DNA of 37,641 nucleotides from Clostridiales bacterium (GTDB lineage: Bacteria > Bacillota > Clostridia > Oscillospirales > Oscillospiraceae): positions 1 through 37,641 of the forward strand of contig JALETK010000144.1 of assembly GCA_022781505.1 (NCBI GenBank), in the 5' to 3' direction. Position 1 is the stretch's first letter; every line of letters begins with the position of its first letter. Shown here piece after piece: positions 9,838-19,877 of this stretch. Below the pieces are notes generated by a model. The model was not told where the DNA came from. It did no database searches and saw only the letters and a program-made list of their open reading frames with translations. The position numbers and the translations under genes were made by a program.

Positions 9838-10002
9838 GTCATTGCGAACCAGTCCGCAGACTGGTGCGGCAATCCGTTCTCCTTGCAAGCCGTCAGGCTT
9901 GCGCGCCCCGGCAGGGGCACATGACCGGCCTAACGGCCGGTGCAATGCTGCGCATTGCTTAGGGGACGGATTGCCACGTCGCTTCGCTCCTCGCAATGAC
10001 AG
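9838..10002. repeat. Composite MITE/BIME-like element, about 165 bp
   Basis: Outer family A units in inverted orientation around CAAGCCgtcAGGCTTG, CGCGCCCCGGCAGGGGC and ACCGGCCTAACGGCCGGTGCAATGCTGCGCATTGC; second copy at about 37024-37194. Confidence 0.75.
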
Positions 10003-10046
10003 GTGGTGGACGAAAGCCCGCTGAACCGGTGCGTCAGCCTGTGCTT

Positions 10047-10346
10047 TTATGGCAGAATGGATTCGTACAAATCCTCCCACTTTGGGTTTTTGCTTGCCAC
10101 AAGCTCGTTCTTTCTGCGGCGATTCCAGCTTTTGATTTGCTTTTCCCTGGAAATTGCGGCGCGTGCATCCGCCGTGGCCTCGTAATATACCAATTTGCAC
10201 ACGTTATATTTGTCTGTAAAGCTGCCTGGATCCAGGTGGTTCCGGTGCTCATACATCCGTCGGAGCAGATTATTGGTCACGCCCACATAAATCGTGGTGT
10301 TGGTACAATTTGACAGAATATAAACAAAATACGTCACTTCCGCCAT
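10047..10346 (-). CDS. Small single-domain GIY-YIG endonuclease-like protein, copy 1
   Basis: FVYILSNCTNTTIYVGVTNNLLRRMYEHRN; 99 aa. ATG overlaps the 3' end of purD by 13 nt. Confidence 0.88.
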   Translation of the reverse strand: MAEVTYFVYILSNCTNTTIYVGVTNNLLRRMYEHRNHLDPGSFTDKYNVCKLVYYEATADARAAISREKQIKSWNRRRKNELVASKNPKWEDLYESILP

Positions 10347-11602
10347 GCCGCCAGGGCCCGCTGGCCGATGTCGCTGCGGCGGTAGGCGTTTTGGAAGCGG
10401 ACGTCCTCTGCCAGGCGGTAGGCCTCCCGGATGGCTTCGGGGAGGGTGGCGGCTACGGCGGTGGTGCCGGTGACGCGGCCACCGGCGGTGAGGAGCTTGC
10501 CCTCCGCCAGCTTGGCTCCGGCCACATAGGTGTGGGCGGCGGCCTCGGGGGTCATGGTGAGCTCAAAGCCCTTTTCATAGTGCAAAGGGTACCCCTTGGA
10601 GGCGGTGACCACGCAGCAGGCGGATTTGTCCGAGAATTTCACCTCAGTCTCCGCCAGGGTGCCGTCTGTGGTGGCCTTCATCACCGTGAGGAGGTCGCTC
10701 TCCATGAGGGGCAGCACCACCTGGGTCTCCGGGTCGCCGAAGCGGCAGTTGTACTCGATAACCTTGGGGCCGTCCTTGGTCAGCATCAGTCCGAAGTACA
10801 GGCAGCCGGTGAAGGGTCTCCCCTCCTGCTCCATGGCCCTTATGGTGGGGAGGAAAATCTCCTCCATGCACCGCCGGGCAATCTCCGGGGTGTAATAGGG
10901 GTTGGGGGCCACGGTGCCCATGCCGCCGGTGTTGAGGCCGGTGTCTCCGTCTCCCGCCCGCTTGTGATCCATGGAGGACACCATGGGCTTCACGGTCTTG
11001 CCGTCGGTGAAGGACAGGACGGAGACCTCGGGGCCCTCCAGGAACTCCTCAATGACCACCGTGGAGCCGGAGGCGCCGAACTTGGCGTTTGCCATCATGT
11101 CCGTGACGGCCTGTGCCGCCTCCTCCCGGGTCTGGCAGATGAGGACGCCCTTGCCCAGGGCCAGACCGTCGGCCTTTACCACCAGGGGGGCAGGCTGGGT
11201 GCTCACATAATCGAGAGCCGCCTGGAGGTCGGAGAAGGTCTCATACCGGGCGGTGGGGATGCCGTATTTTTTCATCAGATCCTTGGAGAAGGCCTTGCTG
11301 CCCTCGATGATGGCGGCATTCTTCCGGGGGCCGAAGCAGGGGACGCCCACTTCATTCAGCCGGTCCACGCAGCCCAGCACCAGGGGATCGTCGGGGGTGA
11401 CCACGGCGTAGTCCACGGGATGCTCCCGGACGAAGTTCACAATGCCCTCCAGATCCGTGGCTCCGATGGGGACGCAGGTGGCGTCAGCCGCCATGCCGCC
11501 GTTTCCCGGCAGGGCGTAAATCTCCGTAACGGAGGGATTTTCCTTCAATTTCTTGATGATGGCGTGCTCTCTGCCGCCGCCACCTACGACCAATAGCTTC
11601 AT
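10334..11602 (-). CDS. purD: Phosphoribosylamine-glycine ligase
   Basis: MKLLVVGGGGREHAII and ATP-grasp motifs (PLVVKADGLALGKGV, EYNCRFGDPETQVVLPLM). Confidence 0.95.
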   Translation of the reverse strand: MKLLVVGGGGREHAIIKKLKENPSVTEIYALPGNGGMAADATCVPIGATDLEGIVNFVREHPVDYAVVTPDDPLVLGCVDRLNEVGVPCFGPRKNAAIIEGSKAFSKDLMKKYGIPTARYETFSDLQAALDYVSTQPAPLVVKADGLALGKGVLICQTREEAAQAVTDMMANAKFGASGSTVVIEEFLEGPEVSVLSFTDGKTVKPMVSSMDHKRAGDGDTGLNTGGMGTVAPNPYYTPEIARRCMEEIFLPTIRAMEQEGRPFTGCLYFGLMLTKDGPKVIEYNCRFGDPETQVVLPLMESDLLTVMKATTDGTLAETEVKFSDKSACCVVTASKGYPLHYEKGFELTMTPEAAAHTYVAGAKLAEGKLLTAGGRVTGTTAVAATLPEAIREAYRLAEDVRFQNAYRRSDIGQRALAAWRK

Positions 11603-11688
11603 ATTTGCCTCCTTGTGGAACGCGAAGGTTCCGGATTCTCATTCTGTAGGCCGCGATACGCATTCGCCCAGTCTGCCGTCTACGCCCC

Positions 11689-11780
11689 TGTCATTGGGAA
11701 CCAGTCCGCAGACTGGCGCGCCCCAGGGCGGCCTCTCTTGCCCCTTACAGGGCAAGTCACCTTCTGGCAATCCGTTCTCC
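11689..11780. repeat. Family A repeat with an internal expansion
   Basis: TGTCATTGGGAACCAGTCCGCAGACTGGCG...CTTGCCCCTTACAGGGCAAG...CTGGCAATCCGTTCTCC. Confidence 0.6.
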
Positions 11781-11957
11781 CCGTGGTAGGATCTCACCGA
11801 ATCACACGCCTTCGGCAAATGCGTACCGTGGAACGTCCATGCCCGTAGGGGCGAACCCATGTGTTCGCCCGGCAGCACACGCTGTCAGAGCCACACACCT
11901 CGGGCAAATTCGCACAACATCCCCCACCGTGTCATTGCGAGCCAGCTCGCAATCATC

Positions 11958-12052
11958 GTCATCGGCGAGGCGAAGCCAAAGGATCTCATGCACCAGGGTT
12001 CCGTGTCGGAGCCCTTGGAGCGCGAGATCCTTCGCCTATGGCTCAGGATGAC
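11958..12052. repeat. Family B long inverted repeat
   Basis: GTCATCGGCGAGGCGAAGCCAAAGGATCTCATGCACC...GCGCGAGATCCTTCGCCTATGGCTCAGGATGAC. Confidence 0.8.
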
Positions 12053-12269
12053 ATGTCGGGGGTGCGGCGGTTGTTTCATAACAATGACATATCGAAAGAT
12101 GGTGCGGGTTCGCCGGGGGTAGGTGGTTGCGGCGGATTGTACCGCCGGGCCGACACATGGGTCGGCCCCTACGGAGAAAACGGTAAGGCGATTCGAATTT
12201 ACCGGGAAATGGCGGTTCCGGCGGGAGGGTCATGACCCTCCCCTACGGGTGTACGGGATGCTTTCTATC

Positions 12270-13454
12270 TTAATGGTGGAACAGGCGCATACCCGTAAAG
12301 GCCATGACCATGTGGTTCTTGTCGCACTCGGCGATCACCAGGTCGTCCCGGATGGAGCCGCCGGGCTGGGCGACGTAGGAAACGCCGGACTTGAGGGCCC
12401 GCTTGATGTTGTCCGGGAAGGGGAAGAAGGCGTCGGAGCCCAGGGCCACGCCGGTGCGGCTCCGGAGGAACTCGTCCTTCTCCCCCTGGGTCAGGGGCTC
12501 GGGACGGGTGGTGAAGTAGTTCTGCCAGATGCCCTCGGCGCACACGTCCTCCTCGTTGCCGTTGATGTAGCCGTCAATGACATTGTCCCGGTTGGGGCGG
12601 CCCAGGTCGGGCTTAAAGGGCAGGGCCAGGGTCTTGGGATGCTGCCGCAGGAACCAGGTGTCCGCCTTGGAGCCTGCAAGCCGGGTGCAGTGAATCCGGC
12701 TCTGCTGGCCGGCGCCCACGCCAATGGCCTGGCCGTCCACGGCGAAGCACACGGAGTTGGACTGGGTGTACTTCAGGGTGATGAGGGCCACGATGAGATC
12801 CCGCCTGGCGCTCTCCGGCAGGTCTTTGTTTTCGGTGACGAGGTTGCCCAGAAGAGCCTCGTCGATTTTGAAATTGTTCCGGCCCTGCTGGAAGGTGACG
12901 CCGTAGACCTGCTTCTCCTCCTGGGGGGCGGGGACGTAGGCGGGGTCGATGGCAACCACGTTGTAGCTGCCCTTCCGCTTGGTCTTGAGAATGGCCAGGG
13001 CCTCGTCGGTGTAGCCGGGGGCAATGACGCCGTCGGAGACCTCCCGGGCGATGAGGGATGCGGTGAGGGCGTCGCAGGTGTCGGACAGGGCCACCCAGTC
13101 GCCAAAGGAGCACATCCGGTCGGTGCCTCTGGCCCGGGCATAGGCGCAGGCCAGGGGGTTTTCATCCAGGCCCTCCACGTCCTCCACAAAGCAGGCCTTC
13201 TTCAGGGCCTCGGGAAGAGGCAGACCCACGGCGGCGGAGGTGGGAGACACGTGCTTAAAGGAGGTGGCGCAGGGAAGGTTTGTGGCCTCCTTCAGCTCCT
13301 TCACCAGCTGGTAGGAGTTAAAGGCGTCCAGGAAGTTGATATAGCCGGGACGGCCGTTCAAAATGGTCACAGGCAGGTCGCTGCCGTCTGCCATGTAGAT
13401 TTTCGCGGGCTTCTGGTTGGGGTTGCACCCATATTTCAGTTCAAATTCCTTCAT
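12270..13454 (-). CDS. purH: AICAR transformylase, lacking the IMP cyclohydrolase domain
   Basis: LKYGCNPNQKPAKIY and FKHVSPTSAAVGLPL; 394 aa. Matches only the transformylase half of bifunctional PurH. Confidence 0.9.
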   Translation of the reverse strand: MKEFELKYGCNPNQKPAKIYMADGSDLPVTILNGRPGYINFLDAFNSYQLVKELKEATNLPCATSFKHVSPTSAAVGLPLPEALKKACFVEDVEGLDENPLACAYARARGTDRMCSFGDWVALSDTCDALTASLIAREVSDGVIAPGYTDEALAILKTKRKGSYNVVAIDPAYVPAPQEEKQVYGVTFQQGRNNFKIDEALLGNLVTENKDLPESARRDLIVALITLKYTQSNSVCFAVDGQAIGVGAGQQSRIHCTRLAGSKADTWFLRQHPKTLALPFKPDLGRPNRDNVIDGYINGNEEDVCAEGIWQNYFTTRPEPLTQGEKDEFLRSRTGVALGSDAFFPFPDNIKRALKSGVSYVAQPGGSIRDDLVIAECDKNHMVMAFTGMRLFHH

Positions 13455-13457
13455 TGT

Positions 13458-14900
13458 TTACACCCTCAATTCTGCGGTAAGATTGTCGTTTCCGTACTGT
13501 TCCAAAAGGGGCTCCACCACGTCCCGGAGGAACTCCGTGACCTGGCTGGCGGAGCGGCCGGTGTAGGCGGCGGGGTTCATCTGCTCCAGAATCTCCTCCC
13601 GGCTCAGGGGGAAGGCAGGGTCGGCGGCGATGCGGTCGATGAGGTCGTTCTGGCCGCCCTCCAGCTTCACCCTGGCGGCGGCGGCGTGGGAGTGCACCCG
13701 CAGGGCCTCGTGGAGCTCCTGGCGGTTGCCGCCCCGCTTCACGGACTCCATCATAATGTTCTCCGTGGCCATGAAGGGGAGCTTCTCCATCACCCGGCGC
13801 TCCACCACCTTGGGATTCACCACGAGACCGGCGGAGACGTTCATATAGATGTTCAAAATGGCGTCCACGGCCAGGAAGGCCTCGGCAACGGAAATCCGCT
13901 TGTTGGCGGAGTCGTCCAGGGTGCGCTCAAACCACTGGGTGCCGGCGGTGAGGCCGGGGTTCAGGCTGTCGCAGATGACGTACCGGGCCAGGGCGCAGAT
14001 CCGCTCGGAGCGCATGGGGTTGCGCTTGTAGGGCATGGCGGAGGAGCCGATCTGGTTTTTCTCAAAGGGCTCCTCCATCTCCTCAAAGGACTGGAGGATG
14101 CGCAGGTCGTTGGCGAACTTCATGGCGCTCTGGGCGATGCCGGAGAGGCAGCTCAGGAAATAGGAATCCACCTTCCGGGAGTAGGTCTGGCCGGAGACGG
14201 GAACCACCCCTGCAAAGCCCATATCCCGGGCGATAAGCCGCTCCATCTCCTTGATCTTCTCCTCGTCCCCCTCGAACAGCTCCATGAAGGAGGCCTGGGT
14301 GCCGGTGGTGCCCTTGGAGCCCAGGAGCTTCAGGTTCTGAAGCTGGTACTCCAGGTTCTCCATGTCCTGGGTCAGCTCGTAAATCCACAGGGTGGCCCGC
14401 TTGCCAACGGTGGTGAGCTGGGCGGGCTGGAGGTGGGTGTAGCCCAGGCAGGGCTGGGCCTTGTGCTCGTCTGCAAAGGCGGCCAGGTTCCGCACCACCT
14501 GGGCGCACTTTTTCAGCACCAGGCGGCTGGCCTCCCGGAGGATCACCACATCGGTGTTGTCCCCCACATAGCAGGAGGTGGCCCCCAGGTGAATGATGCC
14601 CGCCGCCTTGGGGCACTGCTGGCCGTAGGCGTAGACGTGGCTCATGACGTCATGGCGCACCAGCCGCTCCCGCTCCTCGGCAACGGCATAGTTGATGTCG
14701 TCCTTGTGGGCCTCCAGCTGGGCAATCTGCTCGTCGGTGATGGCGAGGCCCAGCTGCTTTTCCGCCTTGGCCAGGGCAATCCACAGCCGCCGCCAGGTGC
14801 GGAATTTGAAATTCTCAGAGAAGATATGCTGCATCTCGGCACTGGCGTACCGGGTGGACAGGGGGGAGATATATGCGTCGTGATTGCGTTCCATAGACAT
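13458..14900 (-). CDS. purB: Adenylosuccinate lyase
   Basis: SPLSTRYAS, HLGATSCYVGDN and GSSAMPYKRNPMRSERI signature. Confidence 0.95.
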   Translation of the reverse strand: MSMERNHDAYISPLSTRYASAEMQHIFSENFKFRTWRRLWIALAKAEKQLGLAITDEQIAQLEAHKDDINYAVAEERERLVRHDVMSHVYAYGQQCPKAAGIIHLGATSCYVGDNTDVVILREASRLVLKKCAQVVRNLAAFADEHKAQPCLGYTHLQPAQLTTVGKRATLWIYELTQDMENLEYQLQNLKLLGSKGTTGTQASFMELFEGDEEKIKEMERLIARDMGFAGVVPVSGQTYSRKVDSYFLSCLSGIAQSAMKFANDLRILQSFEEMEEPFEKNQIGSSAMPYKRNPMRSERICALARYVICDSLNPGLTAGTQWFERTLDDSANKRISVAEAFLAVDAILNIYMNVSAGLVVNPKVVERRVMEKLPFMATENIMMESVKRGGNRQELHEALRVHSHAAAARVKLEGGQNDLIDRIAADPAFPLSREEILEQMNPAAYTGRSASQVTEFLRDVVEPLLEQYGNDNLTAELRV

Positions 14901-14940
14901 ATTACCTCTTCATTATTGGGGTTCTTTCTGGTTCGTAGGG

Positions 14941-15205
14941 ATACGGGGACTTGTGCCTTTTGGGGCCGCTGGTTTTTTTGTAGGGCCGGTTCTCTCTCGT
15001 AGGGGCGGACCCGCGTGTCCGCCCGCGGTGCAGGGCCGGGGGTTCCGCAAGGGGTAGGCGAATTCGTTCCTTTTGGTTCCTGCGGATTCGCATTGGCGCC
15101 CCGTGTGAGGTTTGCTGCTCCTGCGGGCGGACACATGGGTCCGCCCCTACGAGGGGGATGGGGGCTTGCGGCTTTTGGGGTGGCTGGTTTTTTATAGGGT
15201 CAATC
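14941..15205. repeat. Intergenic repeat cluster: imperfect direct repeats enclosing two family C palindromes
   Basis: GGGGACTTGTGCCTTTTGGGGCCGCTGGTTTTTTTGTAGGG (about 14945) and GGGGGCTTGCGGCTTTTGGGGTGGCTGGTTTTTTATAGGG (about 15160); between them GTAGGGGCGGACCCGCGTGTCCGCCC and GGGCGGACACATGGGTCCGCCCCTAC. Confidence 0.65.
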
Positions 15206-15246
15206 CGCCCCTGCGAGGGGTATGGGCTTTTTACGTTTGCAAAGGC

Positions 15247-15735
15247 TCAGCGGTTGTGTTTTAAGATCCAGCGCAGTGGATTATTCTGCACATATTCGCA
15301 CGTTCCCCGCAAATCCTCTTCATTGCGGATGATGTGCTCATAATAGCTTCGCTGCCACAGGTGGCCCTCAAAGGGCGGAAATACGCCTTCCCAAACCTTG
15401 CGGATGTAGGCATTGGTGGTCTGCGTTTTAAACCACTGCATCATCCTGCGAAGATCCGTCTCAGAACCTGCGCCCTGCAAAACCAGATGGACATGGTCCG
15501 GCATGACCACGGACTCCACCAATGTCACTCCCGGATATTTTTCCTCCAGCTTGCTCAGCCACAGGGAGGCCATCTGCCCCGGCCCTTTCAGACGGACGCC
15601 GGCCCCCTCATGCAGCGGAATAACCTGCCCAAACAAGGCGCTCCGGTTCTGGAGGCAGAGGGTGACGAAATAAGCGTAGGGCCCGGTATAGGAAAAATCC
15701 GGCAGGCGCTGGGGTTTCCGTTCCGGGTTGGGCAT
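15247..15735 (-). mobile_element. REP-associated tyrosine transposase-like protein (RAYT / Y1_Tnp, IS200-like)
   Basis: 162 aa; YFVTLCLQNRSALFG, VVMPDHVHLVLQ (HUH-type HxH), LRRMMQWFKTQTTNAYIRK, LWQRSYYEHIIRNEEDLRGTCEYVQNNPLRW. Confidence 0.88.
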
Positions 15736-16445
15736 TACTGATGCTTATTCACAATCCGGCTCTGGGCCTCGCCGGTTTCCAGGTTTACGAAGCTGGTGAA
15801 GAGGGAGACCTTGTTGTTCTCATTGAGGCTCTCCCAGACCCTTTCGGTAAACTCGTCCAGGTTTCCGGTCACGGACACGGGGCGGGGCTCGCCACGGAAG
15901 GAGGGCAGGGGGTTGCCGTCTTCCTCGTAGGTGTGGATGAAGTGGCCCAGGCCGGCCTTGGGGGCGTCGAAGGTGAAATAGTTCCGGACGCAGCAGCCGG
16001 GGTCGCCCTCCAGGGACTTGAGGATGGACAGGACGTAGGAGCCGCAGGGGTAGAGGATGCCGGAGATTCTGGGGGTGTAGTTGGGGGCGTCGGGCTCAAA
16101 CTCCCGGGTGTTCAGGGCGGCAACGTAGCTCTCCCCTTCCAGCATGAAGTCCCGGATGGTGTCGGTCTGGTCGCCGTTGGTGACGATGGTGGTGACGCCC
16201 TCCTCGTCGGCCACCCGGCGGACGGGATGGTAGATGATGAGGGAGGGATCGGTCATTTTGGCGGGATCATAAGCCTCCGTGCGGATGCCGTCCTCGGTCT
16301 CCACAAAGACACGGTTCCGGCTGTTCTCGCTGCGGCCCATGATGAAATAGGCGATGACGGCGGATTTCCCGTCCTCGCTCCGGCCCAGGACGATGCCCCG
16401 GCCGGGATATGGATTGCCCTTCAGAAGGGCGGACAGATCGTTCAT
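15735..16445 (-). CDS. purO: IMP cyclohydrolase, PurO type
   Basis: NPYPGRGIVLGRSEDGKSAVIAYFIMGRSENSRNRVF matches the IMP cyclohydrolase (PurO-like) family; context supplies the activity missing from the truncated purH. Confidence 0.85.
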   Translation of the reverse strand: MNDLSALLKGNPYPGRGIVLGRSEDGKSAVIAYFIMGRSENSRNRVFVETEDGIRTEAYDPAKMTDPSLIIYHPVRRVADEEGVTTIVTNGDQTDTIRDFMLEGESYVAALNTREFEPDAPNYTPRISGILYPCGSYVLSILKSLEGDPGCCVRNYFTFDAPKAGLGHFIHTYEEDGNPLPSFRGEPRPVSVTGNLDEFTERVWESLNENNKVSLFTSFVNLETGEAQSRIVNKHQ

Positions 16446-16484
16446 GGAAAGACCTCCTGTTTGTCAGTTCATTCGGTTTATATG

Positions 16485-16628
16485 GTAGGGGAGGGTCATG
16501 ACCCTCCCGCAGTACGGGACTTCAACTTCCGGCGCACCGGGGCAAATCCGCAAAATCCTTCGGCCTTGGAACAAAACGGGCCCAGGATGGTCCCGTTTTG
16601 TTCCGGGAGGGTCATGACCCTCCCCTAC
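16485..16628. repeat. Two family C palindromes (GGGAGGGTCATGACCCTCCC)
   Basis: GTAGGGGAGGGTCATGACCCTCCC at about 16485 and GGGAGGGTCATGACCCTCCCCTAC at about 16604. Confidence 0.7.
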
Positions 16629-16634
16629 AGGCGG

Positions 16635-17246
16635 TTACAAGCGCCGCGATTCCGCGATTTGTTTGGCTACCAGCTGGGCGGCCTGGGGGAGCAGAATCCA
16701 CTCGGCCTGCTCCATGACCCGGCGCTGCAGGGTCTCGGGGGTATCTCCGGGGAGAACCTCCACGGCCTTTTGCAGGAGGATGGGGCCGCCGTCGGGGATT
16801 TCGTTGACGAAGTGTACCGTGGCTCCCGTGACCTTCACCCCCCGGGCCAGGGCCGCCTCGTGGACGTGGAGGCCGTAGAAGCCCTCCCCGCAGAAGGCGG
16901 GAATCAGGCTGGGGTGGATGTTCAGAATCCGGTTGGGCCACTTTTTGGTGAAATTCTCCGTGAGGATGCACATGAAGCCTGCCAGAATGACCATGTCGAT
17001 GGCGTCCAGCTCCAAAATCCCCTGGAGCCGCGCCTCAAAGGCGGCCTGGGAGCCGCACTCCTTTTTGCTGATCACGGCGGCGGGAACCCCGGCGTTTTTG
17101 GCCCGCTCCAGGGCGTAGGCCCCGGGGTTGTTGGACACCACCAGGGCGATCTCCCCGCTGGGGATGCTTCCGGCGGCCTCGGCGTCCAGAAGGGCCTGGA
17201 GGTTGGTGCCGCCGCCGGAGACCAGAACGGCGATTCTTGTTTTCAT
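16635..17246 (-). CDS. purN: Phosphoribosylglycinamide formyltransferase
   Basis: [71 protein letters not shown]. Confidence 0.95.
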   Translation of the reverse strand: MKTRIAVLVSGGGTNLQALLDAEAAGSIPSGEIALVVSNNPGAYALERAKNAGVPAAVISKKECGSQAAFEARLQGILELDAIDMVILAGFMCILTENFTKKWPNRILNIHPSLIPAFCGEGFYGLHVHEAALARGVKVTGATVHFVNEIPDGGPILLQKAVEVLPGDTPETLQRRVMEQAEWILLPQAAQLVAKQIAESRRL

Positions 17247-18289
17247 TCCAGAATCACCTTGTCCTGAGATTCCACAATTTCACCAATGATATAGGCGTCC
17301 TCCCCATTGGCCTTGAGGATGTCCAGGGCAGTCTCCGCGTCCTCTTTGGACACCACCACGCTCATGCCTACGCCCATGTTGAAGGTGTTGAACATGTCCC
17401 GCTCCGGGATGTTCCCGGTCTCGGCGATGAGGCCAAAGATGGGCAGCACCCGCACGTCGCTCTTTTTGATTTTGGCGCCCAGGCCGTCGGGGATGGCTCT
17501 GGGGATGTTCTCATAGAAGCCGCCGCCGGTGATGTGGCTGACGCCCTTCACCTTCACCTTGTCAAACAGGGCCAGCATGGGCTTCACATAAATTTTCGTG
17601 GGGGTGAGCAGGGTCTCCCCGATGGATTTTCCGCCCAGGGCCTCGCAGGGCTCCTTCAGGTGGGGGTTGTTCTCCACGTCGAAGACCTTCCGCACCAGGG
17701 AAAAGCCGTTGGAGTGGACGCCGGAGGAGGGCAGGGCGATGACCACGTCCCCGGGAACCATGGACTTGTGATCCACGATTTTCTTCTTGTCCACAATGCC
17801 CACGGAGAAGCCCGCCAGGTCGTACTCGTCCACGGGGTAGAACCCGGGCATCTCGGCGGTCTCGCCGCCGATGAGGGCGGAGCCGGACTGGACGCAGCCC
17901 TCGGCCACACCGGACACCAGCTGGGCAATCCGCTCGGGCACATTCTTGCCGCAGGCGATGTAGTCCAGGAAGAACAGGGGCTTTGCCCCGCAGCAGATCA
18001 CGTCGTTGACGCACATGGCCACGCAGTCGATGCCCACGGTGTCATGCTTGTCCATGAGGAAGGCCAGGCGGAGCTTGGTGCCCACGCCGTCGGTGCCGGA
18101 GACCAGCACCGGCTCCTCATAGCCCTTGAGATTCAGCCCGAACAGGCCGCCGAAGCCGCCGATTTCGTCCAGGCAGCCCTCGTTCTTGGTGCGGGCGATG
18201 CTTCCTTTCATCAGCTCCACAGCCCGGTAGCCGGCGGTGATGTCCACACCGGCGGCCTTGTAGCTCTCGGAATAGCTCTTTTCGTTCAT
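17243..18289 (-). CDS. purM: Phosphoribosylformylglycinamidine cyclo-ligase
   Basis: [46 protein letters not shown]; overlaps purN and purF by 4 nt each. Confidence 0.95.
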   Translation of the reverse strand: MNEKSYSESYKAAGVDITAGYRAVELMKGSIARTKNEGCLDEIGGFGGLFGLNLKGYEEPVLVSGTDGVGTKLRLAFLMDKHDTVGIDCVAMCVNDVICCGAKPLFFLDYIACGKNVPERIAQLVSGVAEGCVQSGSALIGGETAEMPGFYPVDEYDLAGFSVGIVDKKKIVDHKSMVPGDVVIALPSSGVHSNGFSLVRKVFDVENNPHLKEPCEALGGKSIGETLLTPTKIYVKPMLALFDKVKVKGVSHITGGGFYENIPRAIPDGLGAKIKKSDVRVLPIFGLIAETGNIPERDMFNTFNMGVGMSVVVSKEDAETALDILKANGEDAYIIGEIVESQDKVILE

Positions 18290-19719
18290 GCCTTTGGCTC
18301 CTTTTCAGAGAGTTTCCGCTCAAAGCGGTATTTTTGGGTGTTTTCGGGGACGTCGGTGGGATAGCTGCCGCTGAAGCAGGCGGTGCAGAAGCCGCCCCCG
18401 TGCTCCGCCAGCTTTTGCACGTTTTCCACGCTGAGGTAGCCCAGGGAGTCCGCGCCGATGATTTTGCACACCTCGTCAATGGGGTGGTTGGCGGCGATGA
18501 GCATCTCCCGGGAGTCGATGTCCGTGCCGTAATAGCAGGGGTTCAGGAAGGGCGGGGCAGAGATCCGCATATGCACCTCCGTGGCTCCGGCATCCCGGAG
18601 GAGCCGGACTATCCGGGCGGAGGTGGTGCCCCGGACGATGGAATCGTCAATGAGAACCACCCGCTTCCCCTTCACCGTGGCGGAGATGGGGTTCAGCTTG
18701 ATGCGCACCTTGTCCTCCCGGCTCTTCTGGCCGGGGGAGATAAAGGTTCTGCCGATGTATTTGTTTTTAATCATGCCCACGCCGTAGGGAATGCCCGAGG
18801 CCTGGGCGAAGCCGATGGCGGCGTCAATGCCGGAGTCCGGCACGCCCACCACCACATCCGCCTCCACAGGATGCTCCAGGGCCAGGAACATCCCCGCCCG
18901 GCGCCGGGCGTTGTGGACGGAGCTGCCATCCAGGACGGAGTCCGGCCGGGCGAAGTAGATGTATTCAAAGACGCACATGGTTCTGGGGGCCTTGCCGCAG
19001 TGGGTGCGGATGGAGCGAACCCCCTCCTCGCTGAAGACCACAATCTCCCCGGGCTCCACGTCCCGGATAAAGGAGGCCCCCACGGCATCCAGGGCGCAGC
19101 TCTCCGAGGCCACCACATAGGCCCCGTCGGGGGTCTGGCCGTAGCACAGAGGCCGGAAGCCCCAGGGGTCCCGGACGGCCATGAGCTTGGTGGCGGACAT
19201 GATCACCAGGGAGTAGGCCCCCTGGAGGGCGTCCATGGCCCGGTCCACCGCCTCCTCGATGGAGTGGGCGGTGAGCCGCTCTTTGGTGATGATGTAGGAG
19301 ATAACCTCCGTATCGGAGGTAGTGTGGAAGATGGAGCCATTCATCTCCAGCTTCTCCCGGAGCCGGAAGGAGTTCACCAGGTTGCCGTTGTGGGCCAGGG
19401 CCAGGGAGCCCTTGCAGTGGTTTACCACAATGGGCTGGGCATTATTCCGGTCCGTGGCGCCGGTGGTGCCGTAGCGCACATGGCCCACGGCCATGTGGCC
19501 CTGGCCCAGGCGGTTAAGCACCTCCGGAGTGAACACATCCTCCACCAGGCCAATGTCCTTGTGGGCGGCAAATACGCCGTCGTTGCACACCGCAACGCCG
19601 CAGCTCTCCTGCCCCCGGTGCTGCAGGGCAAAGAGGCCATAATAGGCCGTGGCAGCTACCTCGCGGTTCTCCCTGGCGTAAATACCAAAGACGCCGCATT
19701 CCTCACCAATTTTTTTCAT
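18286..19719 (-). CDS. purF: Amidophosphoribosyltransferase, canonical
   Basis: MKKIGEE propeptide then CGVFGIY (N-terminal nucleophile Cys), [31 protein letters not shown] loop, C-terminal FCTACFSG. Confidence 0.95.
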   Translation of the reverse strand: MKKIGEECGVFGIYARENREVAATAYYGLFALQHRGQESCGVAVCNDGVFAAHKDIGLVEDVFTPEVLNRLGQGHMAVGHVRYGTTGATDRNNAQPIVVNHCKGSLALAHNGNLVNSFRLREKLEMNGSIFHTTSDTEVISYIITKERLTAHSIEEAVDRAMDALQGAYSLVIMSATKLMAVRDPWGFRPLCYGQTPDGAYVVASESCALDAVGASFIRDVEPGEIVVFSEEGVRSIRTHCGKAPRTMCVFEYIYFARPDSVLDGSSVHNARRRAGMFLALEHPVEADVVVGVPDSGIDAAIGFAQASGIPYGVGMIKNKYIGRTFISPGQKSREDKVRIKLNPISATVKGKRVVLIDDSIVRGTTSARIVRLLRDAGATEVHMRISAPPFLNPCYYGTDIDSREMLIAANHPIDEVCKIIGADSLGYLSVENVQKLAEHGGGFCTACFSGSYPTDVPENTQKYRFERKLSEKEPKA

Positions 19720-19772
19720 GGATAACCTCCTGGGTCAAATAAAACATGGAGCCACCCGCCGTCCGCGCACCG

Positions 19773-19818
19773 TGTCATTGCGAGCCAGTTCGCAAACTGG
19801 CGTGGCAATCCGTTCTCC
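19773..19818. repeat. Family A palindromic repeat
   Basis: TGTCATTGCGAGCCAGTTCGCAAACTGGCGTGGCAATCCGTTCTCC. Confidence 0.8.
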
Positions 19819-19877
19819 CGCGGTACAGTCCGCCAGAATTGCCAACACTCCGGCGCATCCGCACCGCGCTCCATCCT

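Noticed and set aside
12123-15002. 959-aa plus-strand ORF antisense to purH and purB
   Set aside because: Same shadow-ORF effect; G/L/H/V-rich with no domain.
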